Part shown: piece by piece, positions 6,384 to 14,996 of the stretch
Layout of the letters: each line of letters begins with the position of its first letter
Position numbering within the stretch: position 1 is the first letter of the stretch
Assembly (NCBI GenBank): GCA_050693875.1
Contig: JBOGWP010000004.1
Coordinates: 1-34,866, forward strand
DNA: 34,866 nucleotides
Direction of reading: 5' to 3'
DNA from: JBOGWP01 sp050693875
GTDB taxonomy: Bacteria > Actinomycetota > CADDZG01 > JAHWKV01 > JBOGWP01
Position numbers and translations under genes: made by a program
Notes under the pieces: generated by a model
What the model was told of the DNA's origin: nothing
Seen by the model: the letters and a program-made list of their open reading frames with translations, nothing else
Database searches by the model: none

Positions 6384-9300
6384 ATGGATCCGATGACCGA
6401 TCTTGGGGGGACGACCCTCTCGATGCCGCCGCTCTCGCCGCTCGCGCTCGCCGCCCGGCGGGCGTCGGCCTCGGTCGTGGGCCGGTCGGTCGAGCTCGGC
6501 GCGATCCGTCAGGAGCTTGCCGTCGCCAAGGCGGGGCAGCTCACCGTGCTCACCCTCGAGGGCGAGCCCGGCATCGGCAAGACCCGCCTGCTCGTGGCGG
6601 CCTCGGACCTCGCCGCCGCCGAGAGCTTCCTGTGCGTCGCCGTCAGCGCCGACGAGGAGCTGAGGGGCCCCTTCATGCTCGCCCGTGGGCTGCTCGGATG
6701 CCTCGCGACGGAGGATGCCGATGGCGCCGACGACGTGCGGCGCGCCCTCGACGCCGTCTCCGGGCGCGACGAGCCCGGGCTCGAGGCGCTGGCCCCCGAC
6801 CGCAAGCTCTATCGGGCGCTCGACCTCGCCGCCCTCGCCCTCCGGAGGGTGGGCGGGGCACGCCGGATCGCGATCATGATCGACGACCTGCAGTGGGCCG
6901 ACGAGGACAGCCTGCGCCTGCTGCGCTACCTGGTCCGCACGGACTTCGACGTGCCGATGTTCCTGGCGTTCACCCTGCGCCCGCACGAGACCGCCTTCGT
7001 GACCGAGGCCGCCACCCTCATCGCCGACATGGAGCGCATGGGAGTCGTGCGCCGCCTGCCGCTCGCCCGGTTCACACCGATGGAAGCTGCCGAGCTCCTC
7101 AAGCAGGTCCTCGGGGCGCCGGTCACCCCCCAGACCGCCGCCGCACTCCATGCCCAGGCGGAGGGCGTGCCGTTCATCCTCGAAGAGCTCGCCCGGACGT
7201 ACCGGAGCGCGGGGATGATCCAGCAGATCGACTCGGTCTGGACGCTGGCCCGCAACGCCGACCGACTGGTCCCCTCGGCGGTGCGCACGCTCATCGAGCG
7301 CCGGGCTGTCCGGCTGCCCGAACCGTCCAAAGCGGCCCTCGCCGACGCCGCCATCTTGGGCAGGAGCTTCGGCCTCAAGGACCTTGCCGCCATTCGGATG
7401 GAGCTCGGCGACATCGCCGATGACGCCACCCCGACGATGCTTGCCGACGCCCTTGCACCAGCCGTCGCCGCGGGGTTGATCGTCGAGCTGCGGGAGAGCG
7501 CCGTCGCCGACTACAGCTTCACGCACGACCAGGTGCGGGGTCTCGCCGCCGCCTCGCTCAACAGCGCCCGGCGTCGGGCGATCCACGCCGCGATCGTCGA
7601 CATGCTCTCGAGTGACGGCGAGGTCCCCGACCAGATGCTCGGGCTCCTCGCCGATCATGCCCGAGCGGCCGGTGATCCACAGCGCTCGGCCGGATTCTCG
7701 ATCCGGGCCGCCGAGGCCGCGCTCGCGGCGCATGCTCCCGACGAGGTCCTCCGGATCGTGGACGCGGCACTGCCCGGCGCGTCCGCGCCGAGGGACCGAG
7801 TCGCGCTCCTGCTCGCCCGCGACGACGCCTTCGACATGCTGCGCCGTTCGACCGACCGCCTGGAGGGTCTCTCGGAGATGGCCGCGCTTGCCGAAGCCCT
7901 CGGCGACGCGCACCTCCAACTCCAGATCATGCTGCGCCGCGCCGCGGCGCTGCGGCTCTCCGACGAGGAGGACGCCGCCGCTCGCCTGGGGCGCGAGGTG
8001 CTGCGGATTGCCGAGGAACAGGGCGACCGCCGCTCCGCCCTCGCAGCGTGGATGGAGCTCGGCCAGGACCTCCTCGGGCGCCCACTCGGAGAATCGTTCG
8101 GACCCCCCGAGACCGAGGTCAACCTCGACGGGGCCGGGGACGCCTACCAGCACGCCATGCAGCTGGCGGAGGAGCTCGGCGACAAGGCCGCGCTGGCCGC
8201 GGCGACTCGGGAGCTCGGCGTCGTCAGGATCGCCCGCGCCCGCGGGTTGTTCGTCAAGCTCGTGCAGGCCGGAGAGCACTTGCCCTACGCCGCCCGGATC
8301 GCGGCCGGCGAACCGCCCCCCGTGGTCTTTGCCGGCCACCCCATCGGCGACCTCGTGACGGAATCCTCGAACCTCTTCGAGCGATCGCTCGAGCTCTTCG
8401 ACGAGGTCGGCGACCGGCGCGGCGTGATGTCGGCGGTGATCTCGATTGCGTACATCACCCTCGCGCTGGACATCCACTTTCGGGCGGCGGCACGTGCTCT
8501 GGAGGCGATCCGCAGGCTCACCGGAGGCATGCGATCGCTCACCTGGGAGAGCGAGCGGGCCGCGGCCGAGCTGCAGATGCTCTTCGGTGTCCACGTGTTC
8601 GCCCGGGCCAAGGTCGTGCCGGATCTTGCGATCGCCCGGGGCGAGGAGGCCTACCAGCAGGCTCGGGTGGCCGGCGACCGGATGCTCGAGTTCGCCTCCG
8701 CCGGCGGCGTGGCCCTCGTCCATCTCGACCTCGGCGACCTCGCCGAAGCGGAGCGGTGGCTCGACCGCGCCTCCGTCGCTGCGTCTGCCGCGCCAACCCC
8801 CTACCGGGCGCGCCAGCTGGAGCTGTGGCGCGGCATCGCCCGGGCGGCCTCCGGTGATCCGGAGGGCATGCGGCGCAGTCTGGAGCGGGCCGTGAACCTC
8901 GCCGGCGAACAGGGCCGGCCGGCAGCCCGCTGGGAGGCCATGGCCCGACTGGCGCTCGAGGCGGCACGCCTCGGAGCCGAGCGGGCCGACCCTGCCCTGC
9001 TCGTCCTGGCGGAGCGATCGGCCCGGTCGGTCAAGGAGCTCGTCCCGTTGCTCCCCGGCAAGCCGCTGTGGGGTGCGCAGGCCGACGCGGCGCTTGCAGA
9101 GGCGGCACGGGGTCGAGGGCGGGCGGACGAGGCCGCCGAGGCCGGCCGTGCTGCGCTGGTCGCGCTCCAGGAGGCGATGCGCGAGGACCTGCACCTCGAG
9201 ATCCTGATCCCGGCGGCGAGAGCCGTCCTGGCAGGGGGGACCTCGCCCGAGCAGGAGGCCATGCGGGGCATGATCCGCGACACGCTCACCGCGATCGCAC

Positions 9301-9632
9301 AGCGCATCCTCGACGAGGACCTCCGGGTGCGGTGGTTTCGGGGACCCCTCGGCACGGTCCTCGTGGGCCTCGCCGGCGACACGGATGCCGTTGCCGGCCT
9401 CGAGGCCCTGAAGCAGCCCGAGTCCCTGGAGCCGGCGACGCATCTCGCCGAGTCCGAGAGCCGGCTCCTGTGGCTGGTCATCGAGGGGCGCACCGATGCG
9501 GACATCGCTCGCGAGCTCGGCGTGACGGAGGAGGAAGTGGTGAAGCGGATCGCCGCAATCTACGCACGGATCGGCGCGACCTCGCGTGCCGACGCCGCCG
9601 CGCTCGCCTTCCGGGGAAGGCTGGTGCAATGA
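6384..9632 (+). CDS. LAL-type ATPase transcriptional regulator (AAA-TPR-LuxR HTH)
   Basis: The 1082-residue protein has an N-terminal STAND/AAA ATPase with Walker A GEPGIGKT (residues 60-67) and Walker B IAIMIDDLQWAD (162-173). A winged-helix-like region follows, then a long helical TPR-like middle (about 420-1000). The C-terminus (about 1025-1082, IEGRTDADIARELGVTEEEV) resembles a LuxR HTH, although its recognition helix is less canonical. Large ATP-binding LuxR regulators of the MalT class integrate a ligand through the TPR region; the ligand here is unknown. ATG 6384 has no clear ribosome site, and ATG 6393 is an alternative. The ferredoxin-cyclase gene follows after 34 bases, probably in one operon. 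Confidence 0.85.
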   Translation: MDPMTDLGGTTLSMPPLSPLALAARRASASVVGRSVELGAIRQELAVAKAGQLTVLTLEGEPGIGKTRLLVAASDLAAAESFLCVAVSADEELRGPFMLARGLLGCLATEDADGADDVRRALDAVSGRDEPGLEALAPDRKLYRALDLAALALRRVGGARRIAIMIDDLQWADEDSLRLLRYLVRTDFDVPMFLAFTLRPHETAFVTEAATLIADMERMGVVRRLPLARFTPMEAAELLKQVLGAPVTPQTAAALHAQAEGVPFILEELARTYRSAGMIQQIDSVWTLARNADRLVPSAVRTLIERRAVRLPEPSKAALADAAILGRSFGLKDLAAIRMELGDIADDATPTMLADALAPAVAAGLIVELRESAVADYSFTHDQVRGLAAASLNSARRRAIHAAIVDMLSSDGEVPDQMLGLLADHARAAGDPQRSAGFSIRAAEAALAAHAPDEVLRIVDAALPGASAPRDRVALLLARDDAFDMLRRSTDRLEGLSEMAALAEALGDAHLQLQIMLRRAAALRLSDEEDAAARLGREVLRIAEEQGDRRSALAAWMELGQDLLGRPLGESFGPPETEVNLDGAGDAYQHAMQLAEELGDKAALAAATRELGVVRIARARGLFVKLVQAGEHLPYAARIAAGEPPPVVFAGHPIGDLVTESSNLFERSLELFDEVGDRRGVMSAVISIAYITLALDIHFRAAARALEAIRRLTGGMRSLTWESERAAAELQMLFGVHVFARAKVVPDLAIARGEEAYQQARVAGDRMLEFASAGGVALVHLDLGDLAEAERWLDRASVAASAAPTPYRARQLELWRGIARAASGDPEGMRRSLERAVNLAGEQGRPAARWEAMARLALEAARLGAERADPALLVLAERSARSVKELVPLLPGKPLWGAQADAALAEAARGRGRADEAAEAGRAALVALQEAMREDLHLEILIPAARAVLAGGTSPEQEAMRGMIRDTLTAIAQRILDEDLRVRWFRGPLGTVLVGLAGDTDAVAGLEALKQPESLEPATHLAESESRLLWLVIEGRTDADIARELGVTEEEVVKRIAAIYARIGATSRADAAALAFRGRLVQ

Positions 9633-9666
9633 GACTTCGCCGGCGGGCAGGGGGAGGTAGACAGCG

Positions 9667-10401
9667 ATGCTGCGCGTGAGCGTCGACCGTCACCGTTGCA
9701 TCGGAGCGGGCAACTGCATCACGCTCGCGCCGACCGCCTTCGACTGGCTGAAGGGCGACCTGCTGAAGGCCGAGGTGGTCGACCCGACCAGCGTCGAGGA
9801 GGAGCTGCTCCGGGTGGCGGCGCTCTCGTGCCCGACCCAGGCGATCGATGTCGAGGAGGTCGAGGAGCTGCTCCCCTGGCAGCTGCGGGGCCGGGCCCGT
9901 GCGGGCCGACGCGTGATGAAGACCTTCATGTTCACCGACATCGTGAAGTCGACGAACCTGGTGGAGGCCCTGGGGGACGAGGCCTGGATGGACCTGATCC
10001 GCTGGCACGACGAGACGCTGCGCGCGCTCTTCGCCGCCCATCAGGGCGAGGAGATCGAAGGAACCGGCGACGGCTTCTTCGTGGGCTTCGACAGCCCCGA
10101 AGCGGCAGTGGCCGCCGCGGTGGCGATCCAGCGTCGCCTCGCCGACCACCGGCGCCAGCACGGCTTCGCCCCGCAGGTGCGCATCGGCCTCCATGCCTCC
10201 GAGGCGGCGCAGGTCGGCAAGAACTTCCGAGGCAGGGGCGTGCACGAGGCGGCCCGGATCGCCGCGCTTGCGGAGGGCGGGGAGATCCTCGCCAGCGTGG
10301 CGACCGTGGCGGGGTCCGGCCAGGCCGTCTCGGAGCCGCGCTCGGTCAGCCTGAAGGGGATCTCCGAGCCGATCGACGTCGTGGCGGTGCAGTGGCGCTG
10401 A
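9667..10401 (+). CDS. Ferredoxin-class III nucleotide cyclase fusion
   Basis: The 244-residue protein joins two domains. Residues 1-65 are a small ferredoxin with C11-x5-C17 (CIGAGNC) and C55-P56 (SCPTQAI), the ligand pattern of 3Fe-4S single-cluster ferredoxins. Residues 84-244 are a class III adenylate/guanylate cyclase domain with metal Asp D91 (FTDIVKST) and D135 (GTGDGFF), and VHEAARI supplying the catalytic Arg. The transition-state Asn is replaced by His. The purine-specifying Lys position appears to be Glu131, so ATP specificity is uncertain. A strong ribosome site (GGGGAGGTAG) precedes ATG 9667. A redox- or oxygen-responsive cyclase is the natural inference. Confidence 0.85.
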   Translation: MLRVSVDRHRCIGAGNCITLAPTAFDWLKGDLLKAEVVDPTSVEEELLRVAALSCPTQAIDVEEVEELLPWQLRGRARAGRRVMKTFMFTDIVKSTNLVEALGDEAWMDLIRWHDETLRALFAAHQGEEIEGTGDGFFVGFDSPEAAVAAAVAIQRRLADHRRQHGFAPQVRIGLHASEAAQVGKNFRGRGVHEAARIAALAEGGEILASVATVAGSGQAVSEPRSVSLKGISEPIDVVAVQWR

Positions 10402-10459
10402 CGCTTCCCCAAGACATTCGACGTCCCACCATCGTAGGTCGGGCCTCCCCGCCTCCGAG

Positions 10460-12685
10460 TCAGGAGTAGTCCAAGCGCGACTGGCCCGCCTCCGGCAATC
10501 CAAACGGCTGGTCTTGCGGCGGCGCGGAGAGGTGGATCCGGAAGCTCGAGCCCTCCCCCATCCGGCTCGTCAGCGTCAGCTTGCCCCCCATCGCGCCGGC
10601 CAGCCTCCGGGCGATGAACAGGCCGAGCCCCACGCCGCCCTGCTCCCGCGTGAGGTGGTGGCCGATGCGGTAGAAGCGATCGAAGATCCGCTCCTGCTCG
10701 TCGTGCGGGATTCCCGGCCCCCGGTCGTGCACGCTGATGACCACCTCGCGGCCCTCCTTGGCGACGCTCACGAGGATGGCCTCCGAGTCGGGGGCGTACC
10801 GGAGGGCGTTGTCGATCAGACTGGCCAGGATCCTGCCGAGCCCCGCCGAGTCGGCCAGGGCGACGATGCCCGGGTCCGCCTGCGCAACCAGTCCGCGGTT
10901 GGGGTGCGACGCCTGGTACGGGGCGATGGCCGACTTGACGAGCGCCGAGACGTCGGTCGGCCGGACGACGAGGCGGGGGTCGGCACCCTCCATCGCCGAG
11001 ACGGCGAGCAGGTCTTCCACAAGGCGCTCGAGCCGCTCGGTCTGCGAGCGCATCCGCTCGTACACCTCCCGCCGGTCGCCCGGCGAGAACTGCTCGTCGG
11101 CTCGCAGCAGCGTGAGCAGGAACCCCTTGATCGGCGTGAGGGGCGTTCGGAGCTCGTGCGAGACCGAGGCGATGAAGTCCTCCTTCGCCTCCTGGACCGC
11201 GCGCTCCTGGGTGACGTCCCGGACCACCACGACGACCGAGGTCACCTCGCCGGACGGGTCGCGGATGGCATTGTGCGTGTAGCGGATCCAGCGATGGACG
11301 CCGTCATTGCTCATGATCTGGGCTTCCCGCTCGGCCGTCGTCGCACTCGCGCAGGCGGCAAGGATCGGGCAGTCGGACGAGCAGAGGTCGACGCCCCGGC
11401 CGTCGCGGGAGTGCAGCACGTTGAAGCACATCTGCCCGACGGCCTCGGAGGCAGCGTAGCCGGTGATGCGCTCCATCGCGGGGTTCCAGGTGATGATACG
11501 GCGGTCCGGCGTCACCTGGTAGATGCCGTCGGAGGTGTTGGTGACGATGTCGTGCAGCTTGGCGCTCTCCTCGCTGACCGAGGCGAACAGCGCCAGGTTG
11601 GACAGGCGGCTCGAGGCCTGGTTGGCGAGGGCCTGCAGAAGGGCGAGGTCCACGCGAGGGAACTCCCTGGGACCCTCGGCCCCCCGGTGGTCGCGGACGA
11701 CCAGCATGCCGGCGACTCCGTGCTCGTCGGCGAGGGGGGCGACCAGCTGAGTCCTTGCGTCGACGGACTGCACATACGCCTCGAGTGGCCCGGCGTGCCG
11801 GCGCACGATCCCCGAGCCGACCTCCTGGACGCGCTCTCCGCCGTCGGCATCGAGGATACGAACCGCCCGCGCGCCCTCCGGGGTCACGATCTCGGCCCCC
11901 TCGGCGCGGAACATCTGGCGGACCGCGTCGAGGAAGGGGGCGAGTGAGGTTGCCTCAAGCCCCCCCATCAACATCAGGCCGGCCTGGTAGAGGGCGTGCA
12001 TCTTGGCGCCCTCGGCTCGCGAGCGCACCCACGCCGCGTAGGCGGTGTACGAGAGCAGCAGCGGGATCGCCAAGAGGCCGACCGTCGCTGGCTGCCGCAC
12101 GTAGAGGAAGTGGGCCAGGATGCCCAGCGAGACGTTGCCCGCCCAGACCATCGCCATCAGCGCCCGGGTGAGCCGCACGACGTCGCGGACCCGCTGGCCC
12201 TCGGCGAACGCGACCATCGTCGCCACGACGAGCTGGTTGAGGGCGAAGAAGGTCGCCATCCCGAGGAGGGCGCCCAGCCACCCCTCACCATGGAAGGCGG
12301 GACCCGTGGAGAGGCGGAAGACGAGGGCGGCGCCGGTGGCGCACACCGCGTACATGCCGGCGTTGAAGGCGGTCTTGAGCACCGGGCGGCGCCGGACGAC
12401 CTGCCCAATCAGCACCGCCAGCGAGACGGCGAGCACGAAGACGGGTGCCGGCACCGCGAGCAGCGCGAAGGTTGCCAGCACCTCGACGACCGAGAACGAG
12501 AGCGCCTCGCGTCGCAGCGTGAGGTGGATCACGAACCGCTCCGCCGCCGCCATCGCCGCCAGGAGCACGAGGAACCGGACGGGATGTGCCCGGACCCAGC
12601 CGCCCGAGAGCAGCGCCGCGATGCCGACGGAGAGCACGCCGGCCCCGACCACGAGGCCGGCGTACCTTCTCGCCCGGCTGTTCAC
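10460..12685 (-). CDS. Membrane sensor histidine kinase (7-8 TM, GAF-like, PAS, HisKA, HATPase)
   Basis: The product is 741 residues. Residues 1-222 hold seven or eight membrane segments, with the RRRPVLKTAFN motif at 98-108 that is shared with membrane domains of some actinobacterial HD-GYP and kinase proteins. Residues 235-370 look like a GAF domain and 375-490 a PAS domain. The H-box is H510 in VSHELRTPLTPIKGF, followed by N, G1 and G2 boxes (DNALRYAP, DRGPGIP, GVGLGLFIA). The PAS domain has C420, C435, C439 and C445, which could bind a metal or cluster. GTG 12685 follows GGGAG, 28 bases after the protease stop. No response regulator is adjacent. It is a paralogue of the kinase at 23790-25859. 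Confidence 0.9.
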   Translation of the reverse strand: MNSRARRYAGLVVGAGVLSVGIAALLSGGWVRAHPVRFLVLLAAMAAAERFVIHLTLRREALSFSVVEVLATFALLAVPAPVFVLAVSLAVLIGQVVRRRPVLKTAFNAGMYAVCATGAALVFRLSTGPAFHGEGWLGALLGMATFFALNQLVVATMVAFAEGQRVRDVVRLTRALMAMVWAGNVSLGILAHFLYVRQPATVGLLAIPLLLSYTAYAAWVRSRAEGAKMHALYQAGLMLMGGLEATSLAPFLDAVRQMFRAEGAEIVTPEGARAVRILDADGGERVQEVGSGIVRRHAGPLEAYVQSVDARTQLVAPLADEHGVAGMLVVRDHRGAEGPREFPRVDLALLQALANQASSRLSNLALFASVSEESAKLHDIVTNTSDGIYQVTPDRRIITWNPAMERITGYAASEAVGQMCFNVLHSRDGRGVDLCSSDCPILAACASATTAEREAQIMSNDGVHRWIRYTHNAIRDPSGEVTSVVVVVRDVTQERAVQEAKEDFIASVSHELRTPLTPIKGFLLTLLRADEQFSPGDRREVYERMRSQTERLERLVEDLLAVSAMEGADPRLVVRPTDVSALVKSAIAPYQASHPNRGLVAQADPGIVALADSAGLGRILASLIDNALRYAPDSEAILVSVAKEGREVVISVHDRGPGIPHDEQERIFDRFYRIGHHLTREQGGVGLGLFIARRLAGAMGGKLTLTSRMGEGSSFRIHLSAPPQDQPFGLPEAGQSRLDYS

Positions 12686-12713
12686 CGGCTGACTCCCGAA
12701 CGTCCTGCGGCCG

Positions 12714-14690
12714 TCAGGCCCACCGAGGCCGCGCCGGGCGCTCGCCCTCGCTCACCTCGCCCGGCAGGTGCCGGCCGTGCGGAGGACGGTCGCCCCAGAA
12801 GGCGGTCAGGAACTCGTCGTACTGTCCGGTAGTCCAGGTGGTCCCAGTCCAGGTCGTGCCGGTCCAGGTGGTCCCTGTCCAGGTCGCCCCCGTCCAGGTC
12901 GTGCCGGTCCAGGTGGTCCCGTTCCAGGTGCCGCCGGTCCACGTCGTGCCCGTCCAGGTCGTGCCGGTCCAGGTCGTCCCGGTCCAGGTGCCGCCCGTCC
13001 AGGTCGTCCCCGTCCAGGTGCCGCCCGTCCAGGTGCCTCCCGTCCAGGTCGTCCCGGTCCAGGTGGTGCCGGTCCAGGCGTCCCCGGTCCAGGTCGCACC
13101 CGTCCATGTGGCCCCGGTCCACGTGGTGCCCGTCCAGGCGTCCCCCGTCCAGGTCGTGCCGGTCCAGGTGGTCCCGTTCCAGGCGAGGCACTGCACAGTC
13201 ATCTCACCCTGGATCGTGTCGGCGACGCCGTCGCCGTTGCAATCGGTCTGAACGTGAATCCCGCCGCGGGAGGCCTCGATCGAGCCCAGACCGTTGGACG
13301 GCTGGGTGGTCCGGTTGGCCGATCCCTCGTTGGTGAGGGCCGCAGCGGCCGCAACGTCGATACGCCCTGCGCCCTGCTCGTTGGCCCCGTAACCGGGCAT
13401 CGGGCTCGCCGTGGCCATCAGGGCGTACTTCACCTGGGCCGGCGAGAGGTACGGCTTCTCGCGAATCAGCAGCGCCGCCGAACCCGAGACGACTGCCGCC
13501 GCCTGCGAGGTCCCGCTGCCTCGGATGTACGAGGGGTCACGAAGCGCCTTCGGGTTCTGCTTCTCGATGGTCGACCCGTAGGCCCGGGTGGAGATGATGG
13601 AGCGGCCCGGGGCGACGACGTCCGGCTTGGTGAGCCCGTCGGCGGCGGTGGGCCCCCGCGAGCTCCACTCGGCGAGGTTGTCGTCGGCTGGATCGGCGGT
13701 GCCCTTGTCGTTCGCGGCCCCGACCGTGATCACGAACGGGTCGTCGCCGGGCTTGGTGATCGTCCCGGCCCGCGAGCCGGAGTTGCCGGCCGCCACCACA
13801 ACGGTGATGCCGAGCGACCACAGACGCTCGACCGCGTAGTTGAGCGGGTCGTAGCCGTAGCTCTGCGTGCTCGGGGTTCCCCACGAGAGGTTGACGACTC
13901 GGATGTTGAACTGGTCGCGGTAGGCGGCCACCCACGACATCGCCGCCAGCACGGTGGAGACATCGGTCGACCCGTTGGCGCCGGCCACCTTCACGCTCAC
14001 GATCCAGGCCTGCGGGGCCTGCCCGACGTAGGCGCCTCCCGCCTGCCCCGTGGAGTCGTAACCGTCTCCGGCAATGATGCCGGCCATGGCGGTGCCGTGG
14101 CCGTAGCTGTCGATCAGACTGTTCTCACCCGACAGATCCGGGCCGTGGACGATCCGGTAGCCGGTGGTCTTGGTGAAGTCGTTCATCGGCGAGACGCCGG
14201 TGTCGATCAGGGCCACCCCGACGCCGCCGCCGTAGTTGCCCTGGCTCCACAGCCTGGTGGCGCCGCTCGACTTGGGGGCCGAGGAGGCGGTGCCTGCCTC
14301 GTCCCAGGCCATCGACTCGAAGCGGCCGGCACGGTTGAGTGACAGGGAGCGCAGGTTGGGGTTCGTGGCCAGTGCCGGGACCAGCCGGGCCGGGATCTCG
14401 GCGGCGAATCCGTCGACCAGTGGGAGCTGGCGCAGGACGCGACCCCCGCCGGCCGTGACGGCGTGTTCGAGGCCGTCGTCGGCGGAGACCCGCTCACCCA
14501 CGATGACCGGGACGTGCTGGGCCGGGGTTCGCTGGGCCGCCCGGGTGAGGGCCGCGTCGACGGCCTCCCCGACGAAGGAGGCGACCGCGGGAGCCATCGG
14601 TACAAGCGCCGCGAGGACACCGAGTGCCAGGGCGGCGGCGACGACGGAGCGCCGTACCGGGGCGCTGGGGCTGACAGTGGCGACATGCAT
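12714..14690 (-). CDS. Secreted S8 (subtilisin-like) serine protease with GxxWT-repeat tail
   Basis: The product is 658 residues from ATG 14690, chosen for AAAGGAG upstream and a signal peptide at the start (PVRRSVVAAALALGVLAALV, cleavage near APAVAS). A propeptide-like region (about 60-125) precedes the catalytic domain, with D163 (LIDTGV), H198 (SYGHGTAMAG), oxyanion N303 (AAGNSG) and S395 (GSGTSQAAAVVSG). After the shared NGLGSIEASRG motif (467-477) come 23 tandem pentapeptides, mostly GTTWT, at 506-620 and a 38-residue polar end. Secretion to the cell surface or medium is inferred. A sensor kinase follows 28 bases downstream. An ATG at 14753 is possible but lies in a conserved upstream block. 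Confidence 0.92.
   Translation of the reverse strand: MHVATVSPSAPVRRSVVAAALALGVLAALVPMAPAVASFVGEAVDAALTRAAQRTPAQHVPVIVGERVSADDGLEHAVTAGGGRVLRQLPLVDGFAAEIPARLVPALATNPNLRSLSLNRAGRFESMAWDEAGTASSAPKSSGATRLWSQGNYGGGVGVALIDTGVSPMNDFTKTTGYRIVHGPDLSGENSLIDSYGHGTAMAGIIAGDGYDSTGQAGGAYVGQAPQAWIVSVKVAGANGSTDVSTVLAAMSWVAAYRDQFNIRVVNLSWGTPSTQSYGYDPLNYAVERLWSLGITVVVAAGNSGSRAGTITKPGDDPFVITVGAANDKGTADPADDNLAEWSSRGPTAADGLTKPDVVAPGRSIISTRAYGSTIEKQNPKALRDPSYIRGSGTSQAAAVVSGSAALLIREKPYLSPAQVKYALMATASPMPGYGANEQGAGRIDVAAAAALTNEGSANRTTQPSNGLGSIEASRGGIHVQTDCNGDGVADTIQGEMTVQCLAWNGTTWTGTTWTGDAWTGTTWTGATWTGATWTGDAWTGTTWTGTTWTGGTWTGGTWTGTTWTGGTWTGTTWTGTTWTGTTWTGGTWNGTTWTGTTWTGATWTGTTWTGTTWTGTTWTTGQYDEFLTAFWGDRPPHGRHLPGEVSEGERPARPRWA
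12831..13175 (-). repeat. 23 tandem 15-bp units coding Gly-x-x-Trp-Thr
   Basis: Twenty-three in-frame 15-base units code for G-[TAGD]-[TA]-W-[TN], mainly GTTWT, within the S8 protease gene. Codons differ between units while the Trp and Gly are constant, so the peptide pattern appears to be under selection and not merely the product of recent slippage. Confidence 0.95.
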
Positions 14691-14750
14691 CTCGAAAAGC
14701 TCCTTTGCTTGGGGGCTGCTATATGGATCGATCGAATGCGGCGTTGCCCA

Positions 14751-14776
14751 CATAGCCGGATCGGGTCAATTCCGCC
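14751..14776 (-). promoter_or_regulatory. Conserved block B upstream of S8 protease 1
   Basis: On the minus strand the block reads GGCGGAATTGAC, five bases, then CCGGCTATG. The same block with identical spacing lies upstream of the second S8 protease (27586-27611). It is 60 bases before ATG 14690. It may be a promoter or an operator; it does not fit a plain sigma-70 promoter. Confidence 0.55.
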
Positions 14777-14810
14777 CCAGGTTAAGGATGGGATTCGCGG
14801 TAGTGCACGA

Positions 14811-14844
14811 GGACTAGGCGTCGGACTAGGCGGGGTTAGCGCGG
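14811..14844 (-). promoter_or_regulatory. Conserved block A upstream of S8 protease 1
   Basis: On the plus strand GGACTAGGCG occurs twice (14811-14820, 14823-14832), followed by GGTTAGCGCGG (14834-14844). GGACTAG and GGTTAGCGCGG recur in the same order upstream of the second protease (27622-27641). Confidence 0.5.
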
Positions 14845-14874
14845 GGTCGACCCGGAGTCCTGAACTGGGGCACA

Positions 14875-14894
14875 CCGGGGCAAAACGACCCCGG
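14875..14894 (-). terminator. Possible hairpin downstream of the respiratory operon
   Basis: CCGGGG (14875-14880) and CCCCGG (14889-14894) form a 6-bp stem with an 8-base loop, about 100 bases past the last gene of the operon. On the minus strand the loop includes TCGTTTTG. There is no T-run after the stem. Confidence 0.3.
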
Positions 14895-14996
14895 CCGACG
14901 CGATCCCGTCGCCCCTGTTGGCCGTCTTTGTCACCGTGTGCGTGGTGCGGGCGCGCCGGTGCGCGAACCCTCCCCCGTCGGCTCCCCCGGCCCCGG

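Larger units (their letters stand above)
14691..14996 (-). promoter_or_regulatory. Upstream region of the first S8 protease gene
   Basis: No gene is supported in these 306 bases. They hold the ribosome site of the protease, a conserved block at 14751-14776, another at 14811-14844, and a possible hairpin at 14875-14894 downstream of the respiratory operon. Confidence 0.55.

Noticed and set aside
6372..9629. Minus-strand open frame of 1085 codons opposite the LAL regulator
   Set aside because: The plus-strand frame has Walker A, Walker B and an HTH. The antisense product is a compositionally biased shadow.
12831..13175. Regular short repeats that could suggest a CRISPR array
   Set aside because: The units are 15 bases, contiguous, without spacers and in frame within a protease gene.
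14691..14753. Longer N-terminus for the first S8 protease from ATG 14753
   Set aside because: The signal peptide starts after 14690, a good ribosome site precedes 14690, and ATG 14753 lies within a block conserved upstream of the other protease, where the corresponding ATG is out of frame.
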